Below are positions 50,049-61,710 of a stretch of DNA of 64,000 bases, one piece after another. Position 1 is the stretch's first letter, and the number at the start of each line of letters is the position of its first letter. Origin of the DNA: Homalodisca vitripennis (Eukaryota; Arthropoda; Insecta; Hemiptera; Cicadellidae); assembly GCF_021130785.1 (NCBI RefSeq), contig NC_060207.1:496001-560000 (forward strand), written 5' to 3'. The position numbers and the translations under genes are program-made. The notes under the pieces are model-generated. The model worked only from the letters and a program-made list of their open reading frames with translations. It did no database searches and had not been told where the DNA came from.

Positions 50049-50599
50049 GTTTATACATTTATTATAATATATTGTATGCAGCACTTATAAACCTGCCCCG
50101 TTCAAGAACAGTCTTTAATATTATTCCAGATAAATTTTCAAATCTTTCTCTCCTTTGTCTTCTCAAATCTTTCTCTTACCTTCCTCAAACTTTAACGAAT
50201 ATTTTTCAACGAGAATTTGTCGAATTAGATTAGGGCTACCCACATACTTAAGGTTCGCTTTCATTAATAAGGTTCTATTTTTGATAAACCTGTTCCCATG
50301 ATTAAGAAATTGCACTCTTTATATGATTTAAATCTATATGATTTCAGTAAATATTATTAACAAAGTAAAGACAACAAGATTATCTACCAATATTTTAGCC
50401 AAAATTCATACAGTGCGAATAAAATGAATAAATTTTAGTAAATAGATGAAATGGTAGAGGGAAAGAATACTATAATTGAAACATACCTTTAATTTTTTTC
50501 TCAAATAATTAATATTTGTTGTCTTCATTGTTAAATTTTCGATACAGAGATTATTACTGAAATGGGTATTAAAAATTTTACTTACTTTTAAAAGTATTC
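50049..50599. other. Non-coding stretch
   Basis: AT-rich. The 70-codon ORF that starts in the (AT)n tract (50021-50233) is not credible as a gene. Confidence 0.5.
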
Positions 50600-50730
50600 A
50601 GTCTGCCTTAAAATTTATTTTGCTACGATTTTCTCGTTCCAATCATGATTACCCATAAGAACAATGTAAAAAATGGTCTTTAAAAATGAGCGGAATATTT
50701 CATCATAAGTTGGAGTATTGATTTATATAC
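50600..50730 (-). repeat. Interspersed repeat A, short diverged copy
   Basis: On - it reads TTGTTCTTATGGGTAATCAT then GATTGGAACGAGAA, matching the GGTCTTATGGGTAACCATAA / AATGAGAATA landmarks at 28195-28225. Confidence 0.45.
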
Positions 50731-53417
50731 GTAAAATTGTTATGATTGTGTGGTATCTTCAAATTTTGGGTAAGATATACTGGAGACAGTATTTTTTTAA
50801 TATTTGAATAAATTTTGCAGTACACATTTGCTGATAGTACTTTGTTAGGAATATAAAAGAAGGAGTTATTACTTTAATTACAAAATATATAAGGTTAAAC
50901 TTGAAAACGTAATTTAAATATTGATGAAGATTCAACTTCATAATAATGAACTTATACTTCACACAATTTCACTGCAGCAAATGGTCTGTCACTGTAGACA
51001 GAATTGTCGGATTCAATCCGGTAAACAAACACAGGTGATTGGTTGTGGTGTTCATCATTCTCAAACTCCGATTCAGTTCATTACTTTGCACCATCATCTC
51101 CAAACTATATTCCAACTTCAATTTACTTTGAAATACTATGTCCAATAAACCTGATAAAACGCTCTAAAACTTAAATTTTTGTAGAAAACATACAATATGT
51201 GTTTGTAATAACCGATGTAATAAGTGCCGTTATTCATTAAAAAAGACTTTATATTATATTTGCCCATTAAAAATTAACAATATTTTTTATTCATGGAAGT
51301 ATAATAATCCACAAAACCGATAAAGATTGAACAAAAGAACTTGACACATAGGCATAAGCAATATTAAAATGGAGCTTGTACGACTAAATTGGCCAATCTT
51401 AACCAGTACAAATTTTGAAGGTGGCGGCAAATTTATATGTAAGGAAAAGATTTCAACTCAACCAATTCCCAACATAGACCTACGAACGTACTTTTTATTA
51501 TATTAGGTAATTATTAGCACTTTATCCTTTTTTCAATATATCTTTATATTATTATAGATAGCGGCTATTCATAGTTTAGAAAATAAATAATCATAATATT
51601 ATATCAGTCGTAATTATGCGTTATAGCGCAAGAAGCAGGCTTTTAGAATTCTCAAGTCTTTACACAACTGCGTTTGTTCTGCTTATGATAATGTGGTATT
51701 TTTTTATATATCGTAAGATTTCCAGGAAGCCGAAAAAAAAGAATTTAAGAAGAGCACAACATTACAAGAATAATTTTCAATACGATAACTATTGTAGTTA
51801 TTAATCGATTTAGACCGAACATGCTACAGAGGTAATATTTAAATATATCTTGGAAAGGTTTGTTAGTCACTCTTAACTATTAAAACATTTCATGACAGTA
51901 GTCATTTACATTGGCGCAACATTCATTTACAACATAAATAAAACTGAGACTTTTCTTAAAATTTTAAACAAATATCCCTAATAAATGTTTAATTTTTATT
52001 GTTTAATGTTTTTAATGATTAATATTTAATATCTCTAATAAATAATCCTTAATTATTTTTCTTTAAATTTCAACGTTTCAAGGTGGTAGCCATTTACAGT
52101 TATAGAATACAATTAAATGTTTGAAACAAAGGAATTTTGTTATTTTACAAAAGAAAACTCACAATTCTCCAATAATTTGAGTATTTTACCACGAGGCCTT
52201 TCGACATTGAAGATGCCATCATCAGGTGTCTTTCAAAAGGATTTTTAGTTTTTTGCCAGTTGCTGTGAATGATATTTACAGGTATACTATTTTATAGAGT
52301 AAATGTTTAAATTATATAGGAGACGAGTTGTTATTAAAACTATCACCTTGATTTTATAATCTTCATCAGATAGATTCGAAAATTTACAGTACATTGGTCT
52401 AGATTATTTTTTTTTCAAACTCATTATCTTGGCGGAATAATTTTTGTAAACCACAATTTAGTTGTTGTTTATATTTTAAATAGATTAAGTTGAGCAGGTT
52501 TTGCAATTTTACTTAGGCCAGCGCGGCGTCTGCTCGTTTGTACGGGCAAACCGCCAGACATGCTGAGGCAGCATCGCATCTCTATTCTAAAGTTCCTTTC
52601 AAATTCGTGAACACTGTTATATCGCCAATGCTGTTACTAGCGTTTATCTTCAAGATATTTTTTCTACAATTAATGCACTTTTCATTTTATAATGATGATT
52701 TTATAAACTATGCAGAAGAAATAATTGTTACATTAAAAAAGTGTTTACTTATAGTATGCCACTTTTACGATATTAAATTCTTAAATTACTACTGTTAAGC
52801 AGCAATCGACATATTCCCACAGTTTTTGAATGAAGACCCAGGCACTCAACGTTGAAGCAATATATTCCAGTATCCATGGTTATGAGAATATTTGCATGTA
52901 TCAACCCTGATTGTAGTCATGGCCCCAGGGTCCAATCCACAGTAATGGCTTCAACAAGAGACCAGCTCTACAGCTGCGGGGAGGCTGCATTATCTGTTAA
53001 TACATTTTCTAATGTTTGAATAGTTTATTATTTATGGAGTAATGACTGCTTAAGACATTTATGAAATGTCCATTACAAGTTAATATGACTGACAAATGTT
53101 ATAACTTTTATTTGGCATTTGTCGGGAATATATCTAGACTAAAACAGTTTGTACTCTATTCTTGTAACTGAAGCAAGAATAAGGTAGGATAAAAACCAGG
53201 TAGGATTATTTTGTGTGTATGGTAAATTACTAAATAAATACACTTGTGTTAGTATTAATGATTAAAAACCAATCTTAACTGTTTTACACAACAAAGATAA
53301 GATAAGACTTTTGTTAAATACTGAATAAAACAATCTGCTCCAGCAATCTTTTTTAGTGTAGTATTACCCTACAAATATTCAGGAGAACGAGTTTTAGATT
53401 TCAACTTCATATTAGTA
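50731..53417. other. Non-coding stretch
   Basis: AT-rich. A short GC-rich patch at 52515-52580 follows a pyrimidine/TTACTTAG acceptor-like string, but no exon could be supported. Confidence 0.45.
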
Positions 53418-53439
53418 ACTATACTTTTAAAAGTATAGT
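53418..53439. other. 22 bp perfect palindrome
   Basis: ACTATACTTTT followed immediately by its reverse complement, with no loop. Confidence 0.9.
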
Positions 53440-54789
53440 ATATATCTCTCAATTTTTATCAATGACCAGAAATAGTACTATCATAATTGATTTATTTACA
53501 CAGTAAGAAAAGTGAATCAATAATAGGAAGGCTATAGGTGTTTACATTAATCACCACTTTTAATGTACCAAAGTCCCGTCCACTTTAATTCACGTAAAAA
53601 TTATCAAACTTTGAAGAGCTCTCAAAGCTCTAACATAACTTCCTCGATTATCACAAGTGGCATTAACTCTTAGGAGTAGATGTGTGAGAATCAAAAACCT
53701 TTTGAGAGCGCAACCATTCGTTAAGAAGATAGTTTTAATTAAGTGATCGTCTATTTGTTTCTAGTCGTCAACTTTTGTAAATTTAACAAACTCTAAACCA
53801 TCATTATTACAAAAATTCTACTAACACAAAGGTCCAGAACGCGTACATCTGACCTTGTGCCTTATAACAAGAGTGTACAATAAGAGCGACACAGCCTCCT
53901 CCATCTCGGAGGAGACATTTAATCCATCGTCACGCACTGAGAAAAAAAAAATAATTAGACAAAAAATCGTAAAAAATTAGAAGAAAGTATTACGAAAACT
54001 TTTAAGCAATTCTGAATTTAAGTAGGAACCTTAGCTATCCGGTAAAGGTAAGTTTTTTTTAATAGTGAAGGTCGAGACTATTAAATAAGTTTATTTAATT
54101 CGACGGCCAAAGTAAGGGACTTGCCTTAGTTACACATAGCCCCAAGTTTAAATATTTCTGAGAATTTCATGCATGAAACCAGTAAAACATTTATTATTTA
54201 TAAATAATTGTTCTAAATTTATGTATAACTTCGAAGTATTTGAGTGTGAGTTAAACTTGTGTTTTAACCCATATAGTACAAATCCCTTACAACAAAGTGA
54301 CACTTATGACTAGGTATAGTACAGGAGCAGTTAGTGAATTTTTACTATACAAACAAAACACATCCCGGAGAAACAATAGCCGCGCTCCTTTGATGAAGGG
54401 GGTTTATTTAAGGGTTAAACATACGATATAATAAGTGTTTCTCAGATCAAATGTTTTTGTATTTTCAACGTTACACGTTTAAAACTGACCTATAATCACG
54501 AAAAAGACAAAAAAGATAATAAATACTAAATCAGCTATATTCCCAAAAGGATATCTTTATATAGTTATTCAGGCAAAGTTGTCGTTATTAAATGTTTACT
54601 TTTGAGCAATGAACAGCTCAAAAACGATATGAATCTCATCGGAGTGTTTGCTTGTCCCAAGCAAGATTTAATAGAATAAAAATATTTACGTGAACAATAA
54701 ACGCGTAGATAAACAAGTACCATAGGTAATAATAAAAAAATACCTGTAAGCTAAATCTTAAGAATCTTTCATTTTAACCAGTTCAATCT
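53440..54789. other. Non-coding stretch
   Basis: AT-rich, with nothing recognisable. Confidence 0.5.
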
Positions 54790-55345
54790 TTTCAGTATAA
54801 AACCGTTTTAAGAGTTATACTGAACCCGGTTTGCGCTGTATACTTATAACAGAACTCCTACCAACTAAGCAAGAATCACTTTCAGTAACTTTAATCTCTG
54901 ATTGTTGTTGATTACTATTTGTATGCCTAATTGTCTGCTAACTATTCCAATCAGGCATAACAATAATACATTATGTTACGGCATATGACGTAGTGTTATG
55001 TTGTGTTATACATATGTATGGAACATCCAAGCAATGCACGATCTGCAATCCTCAATCATTCTGAATATCATAATGGATTATTCATTTCATTCATTAATAA
55101 TTTCTAAGAGTATACTCTCAGAGAACAAGTAGTTGGAATGTTAAATGTTTGTACCGATATAATTTTGCTAATATCATAATATGAAAACTGGAACGTTAAG
55201 AAGGAACATGAAATACCAGAATGACTGTATATTTTACAAACTATTTATAGTAATAAAACTTCTTGCTTTCTACAATGACTTTCTGAAACTTATCTTTCAC
55301 CAAAGCAACTAAATATAGTATAAACTTTAAAACATGTATGTTGTA
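54790..55345 (+). repeat. Interspersed repeat D, copy 1
   Basis: Aligns in order with the reverse complement of 62880-63395: CCGGTTTGCGCTGTAT, AGAACTCCTACCAACTAA, ATAATACATTATGTTA, GTAGTGTTATG, CATATGTATGGAACATC, CCTCAATCATTC and CAAAGCAACTAAATATAGTA. Divergence and indels show both are old copies. Class unknown. Immediately followed by repeat C. Confidence 0.75.
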
Positions 55346-55355
55346 TGTTTTACAG

Positions 55356-55645
55356 TGACCTTTTAGGACTGCTGCAATTTCTCAGCTTCTTGTTCTCTGA
55401 GAACAGAAAAAATTAAATAATAGAGATGTGCTAGACTCTAATCTAAAGATTATTTACAACTAAGATAAGTGTGTAATGTGCAGGTGCCACACAGAAACAC
55501 TTCCGCTTTCATTAACGAGACTAATGTAGACGTTACACTCAGTTAACTATACTTCATAACAAAAGAGATACTTAGAGCTGTTTGGCTAATGAGCGCCTTG
55601 CTTCAGCATGGTTTAGAGTTGCTCCGGTTTGTAATGCTTCGTTTA
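55356..55645 (+). repeat. Interspersed repeat C, copy 2, with conserved core
   Basis: Direct repeat of 33508-33786. The core 55482-55644 is about 97.5% identical to copy 1 (4 differences), whereas the 55356-55481 part is clearly diverged. Its right end abuts the piggyBac-like terminus. Confidence 0.8.
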
Positions 55646-55650
55646 TCTTA

Positions 55651-56695
55651 CTAACACTTTTACTGCCGAAAACGTCATTTGACGTTGTGCATGGAATTCT
55701 TTAGACTGCCGACAACGCCTTTTGACGGCGTCGACTTTTACAGTAATAAAAATGCATTTAAATGTATTTTGACTTCGGAAGTGATAGTCATTCACTATTT
55801 CCAAGTTTTATTTCTTACTCTATGGATTATGATCTATGAAATGTTGTTGGAAGTCACCTGGAATATCGGGGAAAAGTGGTTTGTTACTAACTCGTAGCGT
55901 CGCGCTTGCGGCGGCCGGGTGTCCGTTTGTTGTCGTTCCGCTAATTCGTCGTCTGCATTCTTATTGTTTTGTTTCCTATTACTTTAGTTTACAACGATTG
56001 TTTTGTAGGTAAATATAATAAATCATGACAGCATTGAAGACAATCAAGTGCTAGAAGAATTATTCAGATTGTCAAGTGGCAGTGATGATATATTCCAATA
56101 TATCAAAGATATATACTGAGTTTACTATTGATGGACTTGTTGACTTTTTTTGTACTAAAAAAGCAGAGATCAGCATAATAGTACCACAAACTTGTATCGT
56201 TGTGTTATTATAATTAAAAGTTTTATTACAGAATTTTACATTATTTTCTTTATTTTCAACTTCTGATGATTATTTTGATGATATCTCTGGAAGAAGTGGG
56301 TTAGGGCCCAACAATAAAAAAAGATTTAAACATAACTGTAGTTCAATTTTAAATATTTGTAGCTATAGTGACACTAATAAAAATACTGAATATAACAAAT
56401 AATAGTGAAAAATATATTTATGGTATAGAACAGTACGTAGTGATGGTATTTTTTTTTTTTTTACAAAAAACATTACATTTTTACGTTTTAAAACAAAGAC
56501 TTTTCTTTCTGTTTGAAAATATTTATGCATGAGCATTTGTGTAGAAAGAGGAAGAACTCAGCTTTGAAAAAATGTAAGCCCCATGGTTTTGTTTGAATTT
56601 TTTCAATTATATTTATTTAAAAAATCATTAAAACGGGTGGCAGTGTAGAACATTTGTCAAAATAAGCAGGCGGCAAATATTGAATCCTAAGTTAA
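55651..56695 (+). mobile_element. piggyBac-like remnant, internally deleted
   Basis: The left end CACTTTTACTGCCG (55655), followed by repeated ACGTCATTTGACG and ACTGCCGACAACGCC / TTTTGACGGCGTC words, matches the subterminal pattern of piggyBac-like elements (family memory). After a CpG-rich leader, a frame from 56023 reads NHDSIEDNQVLEELFRLSSG then SDDIFQYIKDIY and stops, like the acidic N-terminus of such transposases. The catalytic core is missing. The right end is uncertain. GGTGGCAGTG (56638) and the TTAA at 56692-56695 are the best candidates, and the left target site reads CTAA instead of TTAA. Confidence 0.55.
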
Positions 56696-57090
56696 ATCCA
56701 CTATACATACAATTTTGTAGGTATTATAGTAATCTTTGTAATCATATTAACAACAAAATTAAGCAAGTAATATACAGTTTCGTGAATAACAACCTTTTAA
56801 TAGCTATTTAATAGCTATTACAACCTTTTAAACCTTTTAATAGTTCATTGTCCTTAGTTACATGGCTGCAATGAACATTGACTGCGGTATTAACCATTAG
56901 GTGACAAATACCACTACACGATTTGTTTATTGATATAGCGTATAGTATCACACGTAGAAGGATGAATATGAAATATATTTCACTTGCATTGCTAGTAAGG
57001 CAATTCATTAAAAATATTAATACATAAGTAATGCTCCAGCATATTTAGATATTTTAAAAATTTGTTATGGAATATTGGTATATTGAAATC
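56696..57090. other. Non-coding spacer
   Basis: AT-rich. A local reduplication of AACCTTTTAATAGCTATT-like words lies at 56790-56840. Confidence 0.6.
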
Positions 57091-57360
57091 GTGTCGTTAT
57101 CCGTCGTCTACCCTCCTCCCGTGTATACAGTAACTAACTCCTGGTACACAGGTCCTTACAGACATGAAACTAGCTACTCTAGGGAAGTTATAGCATGACC
57201 GGTGGGATGCGCGTGAGGAGTGGAGGAGTTGAGCGCGTGGGGGCACAATCTAAAGTAGGGGAGTGAATACGGTGCTACTAACCCTACTGAGAGTTTTCGG
57301 CTCCCGGCTCGTAGTGGTGGCGGGAGCCGAATATTGTAGTGTTTGCCAACATTTCTAGAC
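57091..57360. repeat. GC-rich block with perfect hairpin
   Basis: Markedly GC-richer than its surroundings. TTCGGCTCCCG (57296-57306) and its exact complement (57321-57331) form an 11 bp stem with a 14 nt loop. Repeat words such as GTGAGGAGTGGAGGAG precede it. Probably an inserted element end. No ORF. Confidence 0.55.
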
Positions 57361-57530
57361 CCTTATGTTCTTACCACGGTGGTCTTTTATGATGAGCAAT
57401 TTAATATAGGAGACCTTGAGAATATTTGAACATTTTTAGACTCTTTTGAAGTTACGGCGACGGACTTTTATGATGGGGAATTCAATACAGGAAATCTTGG
57501 AAATATTGGGACCGGATGTACGTGATCTTA
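57361..57530. repeat. Diverged 83 bp direct duplication
   Basis: TCTTTTATGATGAGCAATTT, ATATAGGAGACCTTGAGAAT near 57384 recurs as ACTTTTATGATGGGGAATTC, ATACAGGAAATCTTGGAAAT near 57467. Confidence 0.65.
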
Positions 57531-57959
57531 ACAATGACTATGTTCTGCCGAAATTGTGTTCATAGCTCACCCTTCTTAATGAGTTCGCAGTAGAGATTCC
57601 TGGTGGTAAGAAATGATTCTCATAAATTGGGAAAGGGTAGGAATTTATATTATTCTTGATCTCCAACGACGACAACAGTTCAGAATTGTAATTGTTACGC
57701 TTTGTTAGCCATTAAAATTCAATTTATCATATACTAACCGTGTAAGCTTCAGGATTTACGATAGTAGATACAATTATACACTACAAAATTTCCAACTGAC
57801 ATAGCCTAGCTGCTAAATTAAAAATTAATATAAAACTGGTTAAACTAATTTGTCAATATACACAGTAGAATAAGAAAAAACTCAGTTATATCTACCAACT
57901 TGTATCAAGTTAATTTAATGATGTATACTTAAAATAACAATAACGCCAACGATCCACAC

Positions 57960-58347
57960 GCAATAGTTAACATAACAAAACCCCGTTGTCGATGAAAATT
58001 ATTTATTGTTCTTCGAACTACACCCAAATCAAAATTGTCCAGATTACTTTTAGCATGTTTGCGTTTTCTTACTTTGTTGGGCGTACTAAAAGAATTGCCA
58101 ATTGGACTTATTTTTTTTCCTCCTTCAAAATTCGTCTCAGCGTACTTTCAAAAATTCCAGTTGCCTCTACGACACGCTGTTGAACTTTCTTCAAATTTAT
58201 AAGTGCGTCGGTTTCTGCTTTCCGTTTCATAAAAATGGGAAGCACTTCTCTTGCTTGGCCGTGTATAACCTTTCTACCTCCAATTTTACTTTTTACATTA
58301 TGATCCATCTCAAACTTTTTACTTAAAACGTAATGAGCACAACGCAA
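57960..58347 (-). pseudogene. Transposase-like helix-turn-helix gene fragment
   Basis: The - strand frame from 58347 reads GGRKVIHGQAREVLPIFMKR, then KKVQQRVVEATGIFESTLRR and ILKEEKK to 58108. After a frameshift at an A-run (about 58107-58114) it continues SPIGNSFSTPNKVRKRKHAK and SNLDNFDLGVVRRTINNF to about 57975. This order (GRK..g.ar.., 'VA.aTGvs..tv.RI..E', 'STPgK.RkR', 'LD.FD...iRR.') matches a DNA-binding N-terminal region I associate with DDE-type transposase-like proteins in insects. That assignment is from memory and moderately sure. No downstream catalytic part is present, so it is a broken copy. Confidence 0.65.
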
Positions 58348-58858
58348 TTAATTCACAAATTGTATTACAACTCGTGAATTGGCACAAGCGAATGTTTTTT
58401 GGGCGGCACGTATAGAAGACTGGAGACCGAAGTTCACAAGGCTAAATACGGCAACAGACGGAGCCGCTCCACCCCCCACCACTTTTGTTCCGTCTTTGCC
58501 TATGGCGCATCTCGAAGTCACCGGTCATGCTATAAATTCTCTACTATACATAGGTTCCCTTTGGTCAGAGGAAGAGACTTTTGGATTGTCTGTACATCCG
58601 TCTGTGCACTAACTGTGCCATAAAGTTTCGTTGTATCTTTTGTTACTTAGTGGTGTGGTTTATCTATATTTAAGTGTTTTCATTGGTTAAAGTGTATACA
58701 TTTTGAAGTTTTGATGGAAAACCTCTATCTCCATTTCCATTCTTAAATAATAAAACTCCATACACTAAACGATTAATTCTCATATTGGTCGTCATAATAA
58801 AAAATGTAATTGTAAACACTACTTAGTAAAAGGGGATACATTCTATACATTATTCAGA
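58348..58858. other. Non-coding stretch
   Basis: 58380-58620 is GC-richer and carries two overlapping + ORFs (58379-58612 and 58399-58623) with no recognised domain. It may be old transposon sequence linked to the HTH fragment. Confidence 0.45.
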
Positions 58859-58894
58859 TTCCTTTGTTCAAATTCCTTACTTGTCCTAGATATT

Positions 58895-59090
58895 TGAGTG
58901 GGAAACTGAGAGATGGGTGGATGGAGGGAAGCGGTACAATATCAGCCATACATGCAGACAAGGTTGGTGTTATTGGCAGGGCGTGATCGTTTTTGCAAAC
59001 GAGATACGGAATAAGGATTCGCTTCTTGATGGGATAACAGGGATTTGTCACCTTTCAGCTTTAGCTGTGTGAACGTGACAAGACTATATT
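58895..59090 (+). repeat. Satellite E, isolated monomer
   Basis: Shares AAACTGAGAGAT, GGTACAATATCAGCCATACA, GGCGTGATCGTTTTTGCAAA, CGAGATACGGAATAAGGATT, CGCTTCTTGATGGGATAACA and CAGCTTTAGCTGTGTGAACG with the array at 61711-62850, 2.8 kb downstream in the same orientation. Confidence 0.9.
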
Positions 59091-59789
59091 TACTAGCAAT
59101 AAGAATAATTTGTTCACATACTTAATAGAACACAAAGGTTTTCTGTGTATGTTAAAACACAAGTATAAAATGTAATATTGTAGAAGAGCAACAGAAAAAA
59201 ACTGTTTACACTAGGACTAGAGCATGAATTTAAATGAAAACCAATTACATCCTTGTAACAGTTTTTAAATTATTCCTCCTAAAAAAAAACGTTATAATCG
59301 AGACATGGGTATCACGAGAGCCTCGTGGAGATTGTAGTAAGCCTATCCGATTAAGGATGCATTAAAATAATTTTTGAAACTGTTCACATTCGTGTGAATT
59401 TTGATTACATTTGAAAGTTAATTGTGGAGTTGAAGACCAAAATAAAAAAAAATCAGTTTTGAAAAGGTTAGGTCTGAAACTGTCTGAAATTAGGTCATTT
59501 CCTTGCCGTGTGTTATGATCATAGATTTAATCATAATCATAATGAGGAAAAAGACTGTTATTTTGAAAAACAACCATTGTCTAATGTAATATAAGAAGGA
59601 AGACAAGGTTACAATCCCACTAGATTAAAAACGCTCTCTACTTCTATCATCTTATCTTATTTCTCAGATGACTCTTAACACTCTCTTTTGAAGAGGGAAT
59701 ACTCTATTAAAATGATACCACTATAAAATCCCCAAAATATTGTTCTGTACCTCAACTTTGACTCAAATAAGACTAAGTAATCCAGTTTA
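59091..59789. other. Non-coding stretch
   Basis: AT-rich, with nothing recognisable. Confidence 0.5.
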
Positions 59790-60470
59790 AGAAACTTGTT
59801 CGGAGGAAAATGTAGAAAGGTACCTCAGGTGAATGTAGTTCAATGTAACTCCTTCGATAATGTGTTTATATGGATTGCAGGTGCAAATGAAGATAGACCC
59901 CTAAGAAACTTACAGAACAATTGCTATTTATTGGATTAGCACCAACTATATAAATATTAGGAACAATTTGGTAAAGTGTTGGAATAAAATTCCGCGACGT
60001 ACGTTTTATAAAAGTTCAAGAACAGATTATTAGTGCATAACCAGTACAAAATCATAGATAATATGGTTGTATACTGCTCTAATAGAGTATTAAAAGTAAT
60101 AATTATTTAGAAAAAGACTAATGTCATCCGCGAAAAGATAAAAAGCATGTTTTAGAGTTCTGTTGAAATGGCTTTTGATATGTTTTATAAGATCATTAAT
60201 ACATATGAGTAAACGTAGGTGTCCAAGGATAACTACCAGAGGCACTCCGTTATTAATAAAATAAAAATACAAAAAAACTGCTGGTAATTAATCATTACGG
60301 ATTTCAATACATTGAATGTGCCCAGCAATTAAGATTTAACCAATGTAGTACAAATCCTTGAAATCCGTTATTTTTCAGGTTTATGAAGAAGTATATGGTG
60401 ATCTACAACATCAAATGTCCTGCCTCGGTTACAAAAAAGGCCTAGGGTAGGCTCTTTAGACTCAAATTTC
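59790..60470 (-). pseudogene. LINE reverse transcriptase fragment with FADD motif
   Basis: On the - strand from about 60460: FDVVDHHILLHKPEK (RT block A 'AFDvVDH.iLl.KL'), GFQGFVLHWLNLN, then NNGVPLVVILGHLRLLICIN (block 'GVPQGS.LGPLLFL.YIND') and HAFYLFADDISLFL, with the catalytic FADD motif (about 60110-60125). Toward 59850 comes SVSFLGVYLHLHLQS ('kFLGv.id..L.W'). It is interrupted by stops and frameshifts. The usual Gln-Gly-Ser of the second block reads LVV, so it could not be active even if the frame were open. Different subfamily from the 9.0-10.8 kb LINE as far as can be judged. Confidence 0.85.
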
Positions 60471-60649
60471 CAAGAAATCTTAAATTCTTCGATGAATGAT
60501 TTGTTCAAATATTTGGATTATAGCTATTGGTTTAAAGCATCAGAATCTAACTTTTTACTAAATGTATGATTTTTGTTACCTTAGAAGAGATGAAAACCCA
60601 ACTCTTCTAAAAAAAGAGAACTTGAAAATACCATTTCATATGTTATTGA
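60471..60649. other. Spacer
   Basis: Non-coding, possibly further decayed LINE sequence. Confidence 0.4.
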
Positions 60650-61700
60650 CGTGACAGCGTCTTAAAATTAGGTTGCGGCTCGGAGTCACTCATGAAAAAG
60701 TGTAACGCCCGGTAACGTTACGATGCCCGTCCAGTGGGTCCGCCGCACGGGATAAAGCAGATAACTATGTTTATTCGTGAAAATGTGGAGTGCTTAGATT
60801 CGTCATTTACAACAAACTACAACAATAAAGGTAAATAATTGTACACTGATATTTCATTATCGTAAACTATGATTGATTGATTAATTGTTAGATTGACACA
60901 AAAGTTGAGAAACTGAGTTTATAGGTTATGTCATACTATTGACAAATGTTGATAGTGTTAAGTAAATTATTAGTTTAAATCACTCTGCAATCAATCGTAA
61001 TTCAGTCGATTGAGAAGAAACAGCGCGTATTGCTAGTCAAACATTTAAAATAACAAATTATAACCTCTAACCTGTCATAACAGTGCGACCAAACAAAGGA
61101 ACTAAACCGACCAATCACCACGCGCGAAGTTAGAATTTAACTATGTTTAGCAAGAATTTCAAATTCCAATTTTAGTAAATGTTTTATTCAACTTTACCAT
61201 TTACAATAACAAATTTTAATTAATTTCAAATTATGTACAATGTTTTAGTAAACAAAATATATTTCTATAGTTAAAATTTGTGCAATTATTATTTTCATTC
61301 AATTCCTTGTTCCTATTGTGCAATTTAATAATATTCATATCAATAAATATTCTACCGAGAAAAAGACGTTTGTCACGTAAAATCTTCGCCCGTAAAACCG
61401 ACTTTACAGGCAACCATAATTTTTTTTTAATGAAAGAAATGTTTGTGCGGTTTCAAAGCAAAGTGGCTTCAACAGGGTTACTGCTATTATAAAAAGATTG
61501 CTAGGCCTGTCTGGATTTACTTCCAACGATATTATTACAGGGGACGGCCCTTTAGAATCCTGTAGTAAGCCTTGAGGTTAAGAGACAGCAACGGTGCAAT
61601 GTATAGGCATCCTGCAGCAGCCGCCAGCGCGCCATCACCTTCCACTCAGCCGCCGTGGCCTCCGAGTAACGGCCAGAACTTTTATTTATAATAGCAGTAT
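60650..61700. mobile_element. Composite GC-richer block, probable non-autonomous transposon(s)
   Basis: A CpG-rich left part (60655-60760: GACGTGACAGCGTCTTAAAA, GGTTGCGGCTCGGAGTCACT, CGGTAACGTTACGATGCCCG, GGGTCCGCCGCACGGG), an AT-rich middle, a conserved-looking stretch at 61360-61490 (TTGTCACGTAAAATCTTCGC, ACCGACTTTACAGGCAACC, GTGGCTTCAACAGGGTTACT) and a GC-rich right part (61610-61680). The look is that of an inserted DNA element, and I have the impression of a recurrent insect repeat. No terminal inverted repeats were proven and class is not assigned. The ORFs 61231-61413 (-) and 61280-61492 (+) overlap each other and lack domains. Confidence 0.35.
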
Positions 61701-61710
61701 AAGATTATAA

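Noticed and set aside
58379..58623. Two overlapping 74-77 codon + strand ORFs
   Set aside because: They overlap in different frames, show no domains, and sit in probable transposon-derived GC-richer sequence.
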